DNA of 64,000 bases from Chordibacter sp038110535 (GTDB taxonomy: Bacteria; Verrucomicrobiota; Verrucomicrobiia; Opitutales; Seribacteraceae). Where the stretch lies: contig JAYNJW010000004.1 in the NCBI GenBank assembly GCA_038110535.1, positions 22,152-86,151 on the forward strand, read 5' to 3'. The notes beneath the pieces were generated by a model. The model had not been told where the DNA came from, ran no database searches, and saw nothing but the letters and a program-made list of their open reading frames with translations. Below are positions 44,146 to 54,200 of this stretch, piece by piece. Both the position numbers and the translations under genes were made by a program. Position 1 is the stretch's first letter; every line of letters starts with the position of its first letter.

Positions 44146-45132
44146 ATGCTTGATGATTCATCCATATTAGTCACCGGTGGAACCGGCTCTTTCGGAAAAG
44201 AGTTGATCCGTTCAGTTTTGTGCACTTCCCGACCGCGCCGCATCATTGTTTATTCCCGGGATGAATGGAAACAATCAGAAATGCAGAAGCAGGCTGAGTT
44301 TCAGGACCGTTCAGTACGGTTTTTCCTAGGTGATGTGAGGGATAAAGACCGGTTGTCGTTGGCAATGCGCGATGTGGATTATGTTATTCATGCAGCTGCC
44401 CTCAAGCAAGTGCCCGCGGCGGAATACAACCCGCATGAATTTATCAAGACCAATGTCAACGGTGCGACGAATATAGTAGAGGCTGCGATTGGATCGAAAG
44501 TAAAACGGGTGGTTGCTTTGAGTACTGATAAAGCGGTCAATCCGGTAAATCTCTATGGCGCAACCAAGCTTTGCTCTGACAAAGTTTTCATCGCTGCAAA
44601 CAGCTATGCTGGTGGTGGTGGGACCACTTTTTCGGTGGTTCGCTATGGTAATGTGGTGGGAAGCCGTGGAAGTGTCATACCGCTTTTTCAAAAACAGCGG
44701 GAGACTGGACTAATTACTATCACCAATCCCCATATGACCCGCTTTTTTATTACTTTACAACAAGGCGTAGACTTTGTTTTGCAAAGCTTGAAAAATATGG
44801 TGGGTGGCGAATTATTCGTCCCGAAAATTCCTGCCTGTTCGGTTGATCAACTGGCAGAGGTGTTGGCTCCCAATTGTGCAAGGGAGATCATTGGACTGCG
44901 ACCTGGTGAAAAAATGCATGAGATCCTCATCCCATCTGACGAAGCCCGGAATGTTCTAGAATTTGATGATCATTTTGTCATCCAGCCTGTCCAGGCATTT
45001 TGGGGAAACAAGATTGGTATTCTTGGAGGAGTTAGCTGTTCGCAAGAATTCCACTATGCCAGTAACCACAATTGCGATTCATTGAGCATCGAACAACTCA
45101 CCGGTCTGCTCACTGATTACCTGCCAAATTGA
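44146..45132 (+). CDS. pseB: PseB-like UDP-GlcNAc 4,6-dehydratase
   Basis: 328 residues, extended SDR fold. The NAD-binding site is GGTGSFGKELI. The active-site region is STDKAVNPVNLYGATKLCSD, with the YxxxK pair. The short length and MQKQ-containing DEWKQSEMQ segment are typical of PseB/FlaA1-type cytoplasmic dehydratases, which convert UDP-GlcNAc to a 4-keto-6-deoxy sugar, the first step to pseudaminic acid. It is 93 bp after the aminotransferase gene. Confidence 0.85.
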   Translation: MLDDSSILVTGGTGSFGKELIRSVLCTSRPRRIIVYSRDEWKQSEMQKQAEFQDRSVRFFLGDVRDKDRLSLAMRDVDYVIHAAALKQVPAAEYNPHEFIKTNVNGATNIVEAAIGSKVKRVVALSTDKAVNPVNLYGATKLCSDKVFIAANSYAGGGGTTFSVVRYGNVVGSRGSVIPLFQKQRETGLITITNPHMTRFFITLQQGVDFVLQSLKNMVGGELFVPKIPACSVDQLAEVLAPNCAREIIGLRPGEKMHEILIPSDEARNVLEFDDHFVIQPVQAFWGNKIGILGGVSCSQEFHYASNHNCDSLSIEQLTGLLTDYLPN

Positions 45133-45145
45133 AGTCCGCCTTCCC

Positions 45146-46177
45146 TTGGACATTATTTCCCGTATTTCAGACAGATCGATTCCGCCTTTTGTAGTTGCGG
45201 AAATGTCTGGTAATCATGGGGCAGATATAGAAAAAGCCCTTCGCTTAGTTGTCGCTGCCAAAGAAGCGGGTGCCGATGCCATAAAATTACAGACCTACCG
45301 CCCGGACACCATTACTGTTGCGGGTCAAGATGATCGATTTTTACTGAAATCCGGTCTATGGAAAGGCAGGTATCTTTACGACCTCTATCAAGAGGCGATG
45401 ACCCCTTGGGAATGGCACCCGGTTTTGTTTCGGGAGGCCTCAAGGTTGGGCCTATTATGTTTTAGTTCACCCTTTGATGAATCCGCGGTCGATTTCCTTG
45501 AGAAATCTCTTGATCCCCCGCTTTATAAAGTGGCCTCTTTTGAGCTGAACCACTTTCCTATGCTCCAAAGGATAGGGGCCACCGGCAAACCAGTCCTGGC
45601 AAGTGTTGGGGTTTCCCGAAAGGATGAAATTATTCAGGCCCTTCGGGTATTAGAAGATGCTGGATGCCCCGGAGTGGTTCTTTTGCACTGTGTAAGTGAG
45701 TATCCGGCAAATCCGGTTGATTTTTGTCTGCAAAATATGCCCAAGCTCAAAGAGGATTACGGTGTGGAATTTGGTCTTTCCGATCATTCGAGCGGTCACT
45801 TGGTTGCGGTTGCTGCAACTGCGTTAGGTGCCCGGGTTATTGAAAAGCATATCTGTTTGGATCGAGATAAATCTTCCATAGACGGGAAATTTTCCATGCT
45901 ACCGGAAGAATTTCAAGAGATGGTTCACGCGGTTCATGTGACACACCAAGCAATTTCTGGCACTCAAGTACCTCAGGATGGGGCCGTTTTTAAAAGATCC
46001 ATTCTGGTCTCTTCTCCTGTTCGTGCCGGAGAGCGTCTGACCCCTGAAAATCTCCGTATTGCCCGCCCGGGAGATGGCATGTGTCCGAGTCGATGGCTTG
46101 AGGTACTCAATACCTTTGCGACCCAAGATCTGCCCGTGGGACATCCGCTTTCGGATCAAGATTTTACGCACAAATAA
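45146..46177 (+). CDS. pseI: Nonulosonate synthase (PseI/NeuB family)
   Basis: 343 residues. A TIM-barrel NeuB domain (VVAEMSGNHGADIEKALRLV; LLHCVSEYPANPVD; FGLSDHSSGHL; ARVIEKHICLDRDKSSIDGK) is followed by a C-terminal antifreeze-like SAF domain (RSILVSSPVRAGERLTPENL). The enzyme joins phosphoenolpyruvate to a C6 sugar to make a nine-carbon acidic sugar. The FSMLPEEF segment and the PseB neighbour favour pseudaminic over sialic acid. The start TTG 45146 is the only one that keeps the whole barrel. Confidence 0.85.
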   Translation: MDIISRISDRSIPPFVVAEMSGNHGADIEKALRLVVAAKEAGADAIKLQTYRPDTITVAGQDDRFLLKSGLWKGRYLYDLYQEAMTPWEWHPVLFREASRLGLLCFSSPFDESAVDFLEKSLDPPLYKVASFELNHFPMLQRIGATGKPVLASVGVSRKDEIIQALRVLEDAGCPGVVLLHCVSEYPANPVDFCLQNMPKLKEDYGVEFGLSDHSSGHLVAVAATALGARVIEKHICLDRDKSSIDGKFSMLPEEFQEMVHAVHVTHQAISGTQVPQDGAVFKRSILVSSPVRAGERLTPENLRIARPGDGMCPSRWLEVLNTFATQDLPVGHPLSDQDFTHK

Positions 46178-46230
46178 ATATTTTCTTGTAACCCTTTTCC
46201 GAAAAGCAATTTTGCATATTTCGCCAGTAA

Positions 46231-46485
46231 GTGCTAAATTTAAGGGTGGTTCATCCTGACCTGAAAATAAGAGATGATGTATTGCCGGATTTTACGGGTA
46301 CGCCAGAAGAGCGTCTTCGGGCAGCGTGTGTCTGGGTGGCAGACAACTCACCAGGCAGGCAACTAACTTTAGAAGAAATTGGAAAAATAATGGGGGTTAC
46401 ACGGGAAAGGGTCAGGCAGATAGAAGCTCACGCCCTGCGCAAACTCAGGCATCCATCAAGGATTCGCTTTCTTCAAAAAACTTGA
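46231..46485 (+). CDS. Stand-alone sigma-70 region-4 protein
   Basis: 84 residues, or 79 if GTG 46246 is used; there is no in-frame ATG. After a short acidic N-terminus comes LTLEEIGKIMGVTRERVRQI then EAHALRKLRHPSR, nearly the region 4.2 helix-turn-helix of a housekeeping sigma factor. Regions 1-3 are absent, and the upstream DNA is intergenic, so it is not the tail of a broken sigma gene. It could bind the beta-flap or -35 elements and modulate RNA polymerase; this is inference. Confidence 0.75.
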   Translation: MLNLRVVHPDLKIRDDVLPDFTGTPEERLRAACVWVADNSPGRQLTLEEIGKIMGVTRERVRQIEAHALRKLRHPSRIRFLQKT

Positions 46486-46511
46486 TTTGGTAAAATCTCA
46501 GAAACACCTGA

Positions 46512-48293
46512 CTAGTCAATGAGCATTTCTTTGGCCGATTTACCTTGGGGAATCATGGGTAATACATGCTCGGTGTAGGGCACAATAACCTCCAATAGAT
46601 ACGGCTCATCCGTATCGAGCATTTCCCTGATTGCATCTCGTAGTTCCTCACGCTTGCTCACTCTTCTTGCTTTTACCCCAAACCCCTCGCACATCTTGAT
46701 GTAGTCGGGATAGATTGCATCCAAGTTGTCTGGACCACCTATGTTTTCTGGATCGCAAAGGATGGTGTGGCCACGAACCGACTCATAAAACCTGTCCTCC
46801 CACTGGACCACCATGCCTAGGTGTTGGTTGTTAAGCAGCAAGCACTTGGCATTGATTTTCTCAATTTTGGCCGTGGCTAATTCCTGCACATTCATCAAAA
46901 AGGATCCATCCCCATCAATATCAATCACCTCTTTGTCCGGGCGGGCCACTTTGGCACCCACGGCAGCAGGGTAGCCAAATCCCATGGTTCCTAAACCGAG
47001 GGAGGAGATATAAGTGCGGGGTTCTTTAAACCGGTAGTATTGGGCGGCCCACATTTGATGTTGTCCAACCCCAGTGGTAATGATGGCTTCTCCCTTTGAT
47101 TCTTGGTAGAGAACATCAACTGCTTCTTGGGAGGTGATGTGTTTTCCTTGATCGTATTTAAAGGGGTATTTTTTCTTCCATCCGGATATTGTTTTACTCC
47201 ACGCGGAAAGATCGGGCTTTTTAAAGCTGTTCTTTGCGATCAGTTCAGACAACCGTTTCAGGGCATATTTGATATCTGATTTGATGGGGAAATGGGCATG
47301 AACATTTTTGTTATGTTCCGATTGATCAACATCGAAATGTATCACATAGGCTTCGGGAGCATATTTGCTGACCAGTCCAGTAATGCGGTCGTCAAAGCGG
47401 GCGCCTGCACAGATCAACAGGTCACTTTCGCAAACTGCCCAATTTCCTGCAACTGTACCATGCATACCATACCAATAAAGGGATTGTGGGTGGTCCGGGT
47501 CAAAAGCACCCAGTCCCATGAGGGTATGGGCAACTGGCAGTCCCGTAAGTTCTGCAAATTCCCTCAGTTCTTGGTGGGCTTCAGCAGAAATGATGCCGCC
47601 ACCAGTGTAAAGAACCGGCTTTTTAGCTTTGGAAATCAGCTCGAGAACTTCCAGCAATTCTTCGTCCGTTGCTTGGGGATGATCAAGTTTATATCCCTCT
47701 AATGGACCAATCTGGTCGGGGAAAAAGGGCTCAAATACTTTTTGCTGAACATCTTTGGGAATATCAATTACAACGGGCCCGGGCCTGCCACTCGTAGCCA
47801 GATAAAAGGCCTCTTTGACAATTTTGGGAAGATCTTCCGCAGTCAGAACCAGATAACTGTGCTTAACAATGGGCAGGGTCATGCCAAAAAAATCAGTTTC
47901 CTGAAATGCGGCCTTGCCAATGAATTGCTGGTAGACCTGACCGGTGATAGCAACCAATGGAATACTATCCATGAAGGCATCGGCAATACAGGTAACTAGA
48001 TTAGTTGCTCCTGGACCGGATGTGGCCATGCATACTCCAGCCTTGCCAGTGGCTCGGGCATACCCATGTGCCATAAACCCGCCTCCTTGTTCCTGTCTGG
48101 GCAGGATAGTACGAATTTTTTCAGAGCGGGTAAGGGATTGGTGGAGTTCCATGGAAGCACCCCCAGGGTAGGCAAAGACCACATCGACTCCCTCGCGTTC
48201 AAGTGCAGAGACGAGAACATCCGCACCCTTCATGGCGGGTCCAAGCTCGCCAGCTTCTTCGGGATTTGATGAGGTTATGGTTTGTGTGCTCAT
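46512..48293 (-). CDS. ilvB: Acetolactate synthase large subunit
   Basis: 593 residues. The TPP-activating Glu is in RQEQGGGFMAHGYARATGK, the central domain has the FAD-type region (RFDDRITGLVSKYAP), and the TPP-Mg motif is DGDGSFLMNVQELATA ending in NNQHLGMVVQWEDR. It condenses two pyruvates, or pyruvate with 2-ketobutyrate, for Val/Leu/Ile synthesis. The small regulatory subunit gene (ilvN) is not adjacent. It converges on the sigma-4 gene. Confidence 0.95.
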   Translation of the reverse strand: MSTQTITSSNPEEAGELGPAMKGADVLVSALEREGVDVVFAYPGGASMELHQSLTRSEKIRTILPRQEQGGGFMAHGYARATGKAGVCMATSGPGATNLVTCIADAFMDSIPLVAITGQVYQQFIGKAAFQETDFFGMTLPIVKHSYLVLTAEDLPKIVKEAFYLATSGRPGPVVIDIPKDVQQKVFEPFFPDQIGPLEGYKLDHPQATDEELLEVLELISKAKKPVLYTGGGIISAEAHQELREFAELTGLPVAHTLMGLGAFDPDHPQSLYWYGMHGTVAGNWAVCESDLLICAGARFDDRITGLVSKYAPEAYVIHFDVDQSEHNKNVHAHFPIKSDIKYALKRLSELIAKNSFKKPDLSAWSKTISGWKKKYPFKYDQGKHITSQEAVDVLYQESKGEAIITTGVGQHQMWAAQYYRFKEPRTYISSLGLGTMGFGYPAAVGAKVARPDKEVIDIDGDGSFLMNVQELATAKIEKINAKCLLLNNQHLGMVVQWEDRFYESVRGHTILCDPENIGGPDNLDAIYPDYIKMCEGFGVKARRVSKREELRDAIREMLDTDEPYLLEVIVPYTEHVLPMIPQGKSAKEMLID

Positions 48294-48448
48294 GATAGTT
48301 GCTTTGAATTTGCAGGTATCAACATGTCCTATTTAGTCCCTTTTTACAAGGGGAAAGCCAGTCGAGCCAAATCATCCTTTTGAATCTCTTTCATTTACAC
48401 AAAACCAAAACTTGCCCCGTCCCCAAATTAGCGCGAAACTATGTCACA

Positions 48449-49330
48449 ATGACGAACAACAAAATGCCAAAAGGGATCAAATCTTCCGCCTGGAATGCGT
48501 TACGATCCTTGCTAGATGATGAATCTGAGGTTGTTCGAGATGGTTTGATCAAATTCCTCCAAAATGTTCCAGACGAAGGGAAGGAGTTTTTGATCGGTCT
48601 ATCTCAGGGAGATGATTCCTATCTAGCCAAGCATGCACAAAATATGATTGAAAAGCTCGGTTGGATTGATGGAGCCGGTGATTTCCTTGGTTTTATCCGT
48701 TCCCTCCGTTATGAACTGGAAACGGGTTGGTTCCTGTTGGACCGGGTGGTTTATCCCGATTTTGAGGCTTCCACCTATTCTTTTTTTCTGGATAAGCTGG
48801 CAGATCGTTGCCGGGAGTTATTACTCCAGCCCTCCAATCCCCGGATGACCTGTGAAGTGATCAACCGGGTTATGTTTCACGAATATGGATTTCGTGGAGC
48901 CCGAGAAAATTTTGAAAATCCCGAAAATAGTTTTCTTCACCGGGTGCTCGATCGCAGGGAAGGTTTGCCCATTTCGCTTTGTACGGTCTATATCTTAGTT
49001 GCCCGGCGGATCGGTTTTGAGCTTGATCCAATTGGTACCCCCGGTCGCTTTATGGTTGGTTGCTTTGCGGAACGTCATCCTTTTTACATTGATTGTTGGG
49101 CCGGCGGAAGATTGATGGAACTTGAACAGATGGAGGACAAACTGGGAATCTTGCCCGATGACGAGTCCGGCGTCACCCTCCTTCCGGTCACGGTCGCCGA
49201 AACTTTGTCCCGGGCCTGCCGAAATCTCTGCCGTCATTACGACGCTGCCCATGACTTGGCTAAAACAAGGTTGTTTGAATCCTTTGTCTTAGAATTCGAA
49301 AGAGTTCACCAGGAAGCATCCAATGCTTGA
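48449..49330 (+). CDS. SirB1/transglutaminase-like protein with HEAT-like N-terminus
   Basis: About 293 residues. The N-terminal about 60 residues look like HEAT-type helices (SEVVRDGLIKFLQNVPDEGK). The core has HRVLDRREGLPISLCTVYIL and PGRFMVGCF, then IDCWAGGRLM, typical of Transglut_core2 (SirB1) proteins. Role unknown in most bacteria. ATG 48449 is chosen; ATG 48464 also is possible, and a longer frame opens at 48380 with an unlikely leader. It overlaps aroE by 8 bases. Confidence 0.75.
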   Translation: MTNNKMPKGIKSSAWNALRSLLDDESEVVRDGLIKFLQNVPDEGKEFLIGLSQGDDSYLAKHAQNMIEKLGWIDGAGDFLGFIRSLRYELETGWFLLDRVVYPDFEASTYSFFLDKLADRCRELLLQPSNPRMTCEVINRVMFHEYGFRGARENFENPENSFLHRVLDRREGLPISLCTVYILVARRIGFELDPIGTPGRFMVGCFAERHPFYIDCWAGGRLMELEQMEDKLGILPDDESGVTLLPVTVAETLSRACRNLCRHYDAAHDLAKTRLFESFVLEFERVHQEASNA

Positions 49331-50234
49331 GCAGACCTTTCGTATTGATCAGCTAAAGACCCTACCTTCTGATGAGGTTGGGCTTGCTGTGCTTGGCTAT
49401 CCGATTGCTCACTCAATCAGCCCCCAATTGCACGGGGCAGCCTTGCAGGCTATGGCAGAGAGAGAAACGGAATTTAAACGATGGAATTACCGCAAAATAG
49501 AGGTTCCTCCTGGGGAGTTACCCCTTGCTTTGCCTCAACTTGCCCAGCTTGGATTTCGTGGATTAAACCTTACTATTCCTCACAAGGTCGATGTGTTGCC
49601 CCTGCTTGGCTCGATCGATGATCGTGCACGGGCCATGGGAGCGGTCAATACCCTCAGTTGGGAAAAAAATGGATGGAAGGGCTACAACACGGATGGAGTC
49701 GGGCTATCATGGGCTATCAAGCAAGCATTTAAATGTCCGGTTAACGAATTTCTAGTGTTGGTATTGGGAGCGGGAGGAGCTGCTAGGGCAGCAGTTGCCC
49801 AGTGCCTATTTGAGGGATGTACGAACCTGAGCCTTTTCAACCGATCGATCGATCGTGCGAAGCAATTATGCCAAGCCCTGAAAGAAAATGGAATGGAACA
49901 GGAAATTTCAGTGCTTGAATCTTTTTGCCTGCCTTACCAAAACTCTCAGCGGCCAGTTCTGGTGATCAATGCCACTTCGCTTGGTTTACGGATGGAGGAT
50001 CCTGCACCGATCGATTTAGATTGTTTGAACGGAGATGTCTGTGTCTATGACATGGTTTATAATCCCCCAGTTACCAGACTGTTATCCCAGGCAAAAAGGA
50101 AGGGCTTCGCCTGGGCGAATGGGCTGGGCATGCTGGTGGGACAGGCTGCCCGGTCTCTTGAAATATGGACCGCAAAGTCCGTTCCAATGGAAGCGATGAG
50201 CCGGGCTGCAGCCAGGGCAATGAGCGGTCGATGA
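49323..50234 (+). CDS. aroE: Shikimate dehydrogenase
   Basis: 303 residues. Substrate loop: GYPIAHSISPQLHG. Catalytic Lys: NLTIPHKVD. NTDG motif: KGYNTDGVGL. NADP-binding loop: LGAGGAARAAV. C-terminal: NGLGMLVGQAARSLEIWT. It reduces 3-dehydroshikimate in aromatic amino-acid synthesis. It is translationally coupled to both neighbours (8-base overlap upstream, ATGA overlap downstream). Confidence 0.95.
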   Translation: MLEQTFRIDQLKTLPSDEVGLAVLGYPIAHSISPQLHGAALQAMAERETEFKRWNYRKIEVPPGELPLALPQLAQLGFRGLNLTIPHKVDVLPLLGSIDDRARAMGAVNTLSWEKNGWKGYNTDGVGLSWAIKQAFKCPVNEFLVLVLGAGGAARAAVAQCLFEGCTNLSLFNRSIDRAKQLCQALKENGMEQEISVLESFCLPYQNSQRPVLVINATSLGLRMEDPAPIDLDCLNGDVCVYDMVYNPPVTRLLSQAKRKGFAWANGLGMLVGQAARSLEIWTAKSVPMEAMSRAAARAMSGR

Positions 50235-51115
50235 CTGAATTATTTTATGCCGAGGGATTTTTCCCCTGGTTGGGATTTTTGATCGGTTCCTGTCTGGGAA
50301 GTTTTCTCAATGTGGTGGCTTATCGGGTGCCCCGTGAATTGTCCGTTATCCGCCCGGGATCGAGTTGTCCACACTGTTCGACACCAATACCGTGGACATG
50401 GAACATTCCTGTGCTTGGATGGCTTGTGCTCGGAGGAAAGGCTCGTTGTTGCGGCAAGCGTATTTCTCCGCGATATTTCCTGATCGAACTGTTAGTTGGG
50501 TTGGTGTTTTCTGGCATTTTTCTCGCTTTTCCCAGCCAGCAAGATTGGGGTATGCTTCTGGCATCCTTAGCCTTTGCATGGCTGTTGATCGGTGTAGTGG
50601 TGATCGACTTTGAAACCATGCTCATTCCTGACCGTTTCAGTATTGGTGGTGCCTGTGTTGGGTTTTTTCTCTCCCTTTCTTTTCCTTCCATTCATGGATT
50701 TATCTATCATCCTATGGGTTTGGAGAGCCTGCAGGCAGGGCTCCATAGTCTGCTCGGTATATTGGTTGGCTCAGGATGTCTTTACTGGATCGGTGCTTTA
50801 GCGGGTCGGTTATTCGGACGGGAAGCATTGGGGGAGGGAGATGTTAAATTGCTCGGATGTGTAGGGGCATTTTGTGGATGGAAGGGTGCCCTATTTGCAA
50901 TCTTTGGGGGAGCCCTGACCGGGTGTATCTTTTTAATCCCGGTTTATCTTTGGCAAAAGTTACGATCTTCTTCTCAGGATGATGATCATTCATTGTCTTT
51001 TGGGCAGGAAATTCCTTTTGGTCCTTATCTTGCCTTGGCGGCACTCGGTTATTTCTTTTGGTTACGAGAATGGATAGATCCATGGTTCAAATGGATCGAC
51101 GAACTTGTTTTCTAG
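50231..51115 (+). CDS. pilD: Prepilin peptidase (type IV leader peptidase)
   Basis: 294 residues from ATG 50231. The N-terminal part has GSCLGSFLNVVAYRVPRELS and a cytoplasmic loop with CPHC. The second cysteine pair reads CCG rather than CxxC, so zinc binding may differ. The two catalytic aspartates are in VVIDFETMLIPD and GEGDVKLLG (the GxGD motif). About seven membrane helices. It cleaves and N-methylates type IV pilins or type II secretion pseudopilins. No pilin gene is in view. Confidence 0.9.
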   Translation: MTELFYAEGFFPWLGFLIGSCLGSFLNVVAYRVPRELSVIRPGSSCPHCSTPIPWTWNIPVLGWLVLGGKARCCGKRISPRYFLIELLVGLVFSGIFLAFPSQQDWGMLLASLAFAWLLIGVVVIDFETMLIPDRFSIGGACVGFFLSLSFPSIHGFIYHPMGLESLQAGLHSLLGILVGSGCLYWIGALAGRLFGREALGEGDVKLLGCVGAFCGWKGALFAIFGGALTGCIFLIPVYLWQKLRSSSQDDDHSLSFGQEIPFGPYLALAALGYFFWLREWIDPWFKWIDELVF

Positions 51116-51249
51116 TTTCTTTTTTGGGTAAAAAAAAAAGCATTTTTAATCTGCTGTTTTGCATTTAACGATTTTGGCGTTGAAGAATGGGGTAAATCGA
51201 GGCATTCATTGGCATAGCTAGCAAACTTACACCCCCTTAACCTAGATTC

Positions 51250-54200
51250 ATGAAAAAATTGCTTGTTGCCAATCGGAGCGAGATCGCAGTGCGTATCTTT
51301 AGGTCCGCCACGGAATTAAACCTTAGAACAGTCGCGATTTATGCGGAAGAAGATCGTTTTGGAGTACATCGGTTTAAGGCGGATGAGGCCTACCTGATAG
51401 GCAAAGGAAAAGGCCCGGTTGCCGCCTACCTCGATATTGATTCGATCATTGCGCTGGCCAAAGATAAGGGCGTGGACATGATTCATCCGGGGTATGGTTT
51501 TCTTTCGGAAAATCCAAATTTTGCCCGTGCCTGTGATGAAGCGGGTATCACTTTTGTCGGCCCCCGACCGGAACTTATCGAGCGCATGGGTGACAAAGTG
51601 GCGGCCAAGAAAGCTGCGGAGGAGGCGGGTGTGCCCACTCTTCCCGCTACTCCCAATCCAGTTGCCAAACCAACAGAGGCACTAAAGTGGGGCCGGAAAA
51701 TAGGTTTCCCCCTGATTATCAAAGCGGCCTTTGGGGGAGGGGGACGGGGTATGCGTGTGGTCATGGATGAAAAAGATCTCAAGCCCATGCTGGAAGAGGC
51801 TCAGGGCGAGGCTGAGCGTGCCTTTGGAAACCCTGCGGTATTTTTAGAAAGATATGTCGGGCGGGCTAAGCATTTGGAAGTCCAGATTCTCGGTGACCGT
51901 AAGGGCAATGTCGTTCATCTTCACGAACGTGATTGTTCGGTCCAGCGACGTTATCAAAAAGTCGTGGAGGTCGCCCCTTCCATCGGATTGCCCGAACAAG
52001 TGGTCAAGGAACTTTGTGATGCCGGTGTGCAATTGGCCGAGAAAATTGGATATGATAACGCGGGTACGGTTGAGTTTCTGCTCGATCAGGACACCAACGA
52101 GTGGTTCTTCATTGAGATGAATCCCCGCATTCAGGTCGAGCATACGGTGACCGAACAAATCACCGGAATTGATATTGTACGCTCACAGATTCTTGTGGCC
52201 ATGGATCAGCCCTTGCATGGAAAAAGGATTGGTATTCCGCAACAGGAAAACATTCCCAGAAATGGATGTGCGGTCCAGTGCCGAGTGACCACGGAAGATC
52301 CCGAAAAAGGATTCACTCCGGATTATGGAAAGATCCTTAGCTATCGGTCATCCGCTGGATTCGGCGTGCGTTTGGATGGAGCAATGGGTGATACCGGATC
52401 GATTATTACTCCCTTCTATGATTCCCTGCTGGTCAAGATTACCACATCCGGACCCAACCTTTCCCAAGCTCTGGACCGGATGCACCGGGCTCTTAGGGAA
52501 ATGCGAATCCGCGGAGTTAAGACGAATATTCCTTTCCTCGAAAATGTGATTTCCCACAAGGAATTTGTTGAGGGCCGGGCTTCCACAAAAATGATCGATG
52601 TTACCCCGGAATTATTCCGTTTTAAACCACGGAGAGACCGTGCCTCGCGCCTCCTTAATTATCTGGGCGAAATTGTGGTCAATGGAAACCCTCAGGTCAA
52701 AGGGCGTGAAAGAATCAAAAACCCCTTGCCATTGATTGTGCCTGAGCATGACCCTAAAGAATCTCCTCCTCGTGGAACGCGGGATCTTCTGCTCGCCGAA
52801 GGTGCCGAAAAATTTTCTCAATGGTTGCGGCAACAAAAGCGATTGATGGTCACTGATACAACCTTAAGGGACGCCCATCAGTCTCTCTTTGCCGCTCGTA
52901 TGCGCACCTACGACATGCTCACCGTGGCCGACTTTATCGCCCGTCGTCTGCCTGGTCTGTTCAGTCTGGAAATGTGGGGCGGTGCGACCTTTGATACCTG
53001 CATGCGCTTTTTGGGGGAGTCTCCCTATGAAAGGTTGAGAAAATTGCGCGAGCGAATCCCCAATATTCTTTTCCAAATGCTTCTGAGGGGATCCAATGGG
53101 GTAGGCTATGCCAATTATCCCGACAATGTGGTCCGTGAATTTGTGGTTCATTCATCCGAAGCGGGCATGGATGTATTCCGCATTTTTGATTCCCTCAACT
53201 ACTTGCCCAACCTCAAGGTGGCCATGGAAACGGTCAGCGAGCACACCAAATCATTGTGTGAGGCAGCTCTTTGTTACACTGGTGATTTTACCGATCCGAA
53301 GGAAGAGAAGTATGTGCTGAAATACTATGTCGACCTAGCCAAGGAATTGGAAAAAATGGGTGCTCATATCATTGCGATCAAAGATATGGCAGGCCTGTGC
53401 CATCCTCTCGCGGTCAACCGATTGGTCAAAGCACTACGTGATGAAGTTTCGTTACCCATTCATTTCCACACTCATGATTCCAGCGGGATTGCTTCTGCAT
53501 CAGTTCTTAAAGCATCAGAGGCTGGTGTCGATGTGGTGGATCTGGCCGTTTCTTCGATGTCTGGCTGTACCAGTCAGCCCAACCTCAATTCCATTGCCCA
53601 TGCCTTGGGTAATGCGCCCCGTTCCACCGGATTGGATGTGGTCGCCCTGAATGAATTGTCCATATACTGGGAAGCCGTGCGCCAGTATTATGCCCCTTTT
53701 GATACCTCTCCTCCGTTTGGCAGTGCCGAAGTTTTTCACCACCAAATGCCCGGTGGTCAGTACACGAATCTGAGAGAACAGGCAACGGCACTAGGATTGG
53801 GTAAACGCTGGCCGGATGTGGTCAAGACCTATCAGCAGGTCAACCAATTGCTGGGGGATATAGTCAAGGTTACTCCCAGTAGTAAATGCGTGGGAGATCT
53901 TGCTATTTTTCTCATTACCAAGGGGGTAAAGCCTGAAGATATGATCAACCTGCCTGCGGAGACTGGTTTTCCCGAATCGGTAATCGATTTACTATCCGGC
54001 AATCTTGGACAGCCAATGGGTGGCTGGCCCAAAGCGGTGCAAAAAGTAGTACTTGGTAAGCGAAAACCCATGCGAGGAAGGCCGGGAGCGTCCGCACCCA
54101 AAATTGATTTGAAAAAAGAGTTTGCCAGACTTCAGAAAAAGATTGGACGCAAAGCCACCGAGGATGATTTGTTTTCTCATTTAATGTACCCTCAGGTTTT

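Noticed and set aside
43979..44170. Small plus-strand frame bridging the aminotransferase and pseB genes
   Set aside because: It overlaps both genes, has no recognisable features, and depends on a non-native frame.
46212..46240. TTGCAT-N17-TAAATT promoter-like pair before the sigma-4 gene
   Set aside because: The -10 is only a 4/6 match and overlaps the longer start choice; too weak to annotate.
48339..48356. Hairpin CCCTT...AAGGG upstream of ilvB as an attenuator
   Set aside because: Only five base pairs, no T-tract and no leader peptide with branched-chain codons seen.
51120..51140. T-run, GGGT, A-run as a terminator after pilD
   Set aside because: The stem is only A-T pairs; not a credible rho-independent terminator.
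51209..51224. Sigma-54-like TTGGCATAGCTAGC upstream of pyruvate carboxylase
   Set aside because: GG to GC spacing is 10, not 12, and there is no TTGC element.
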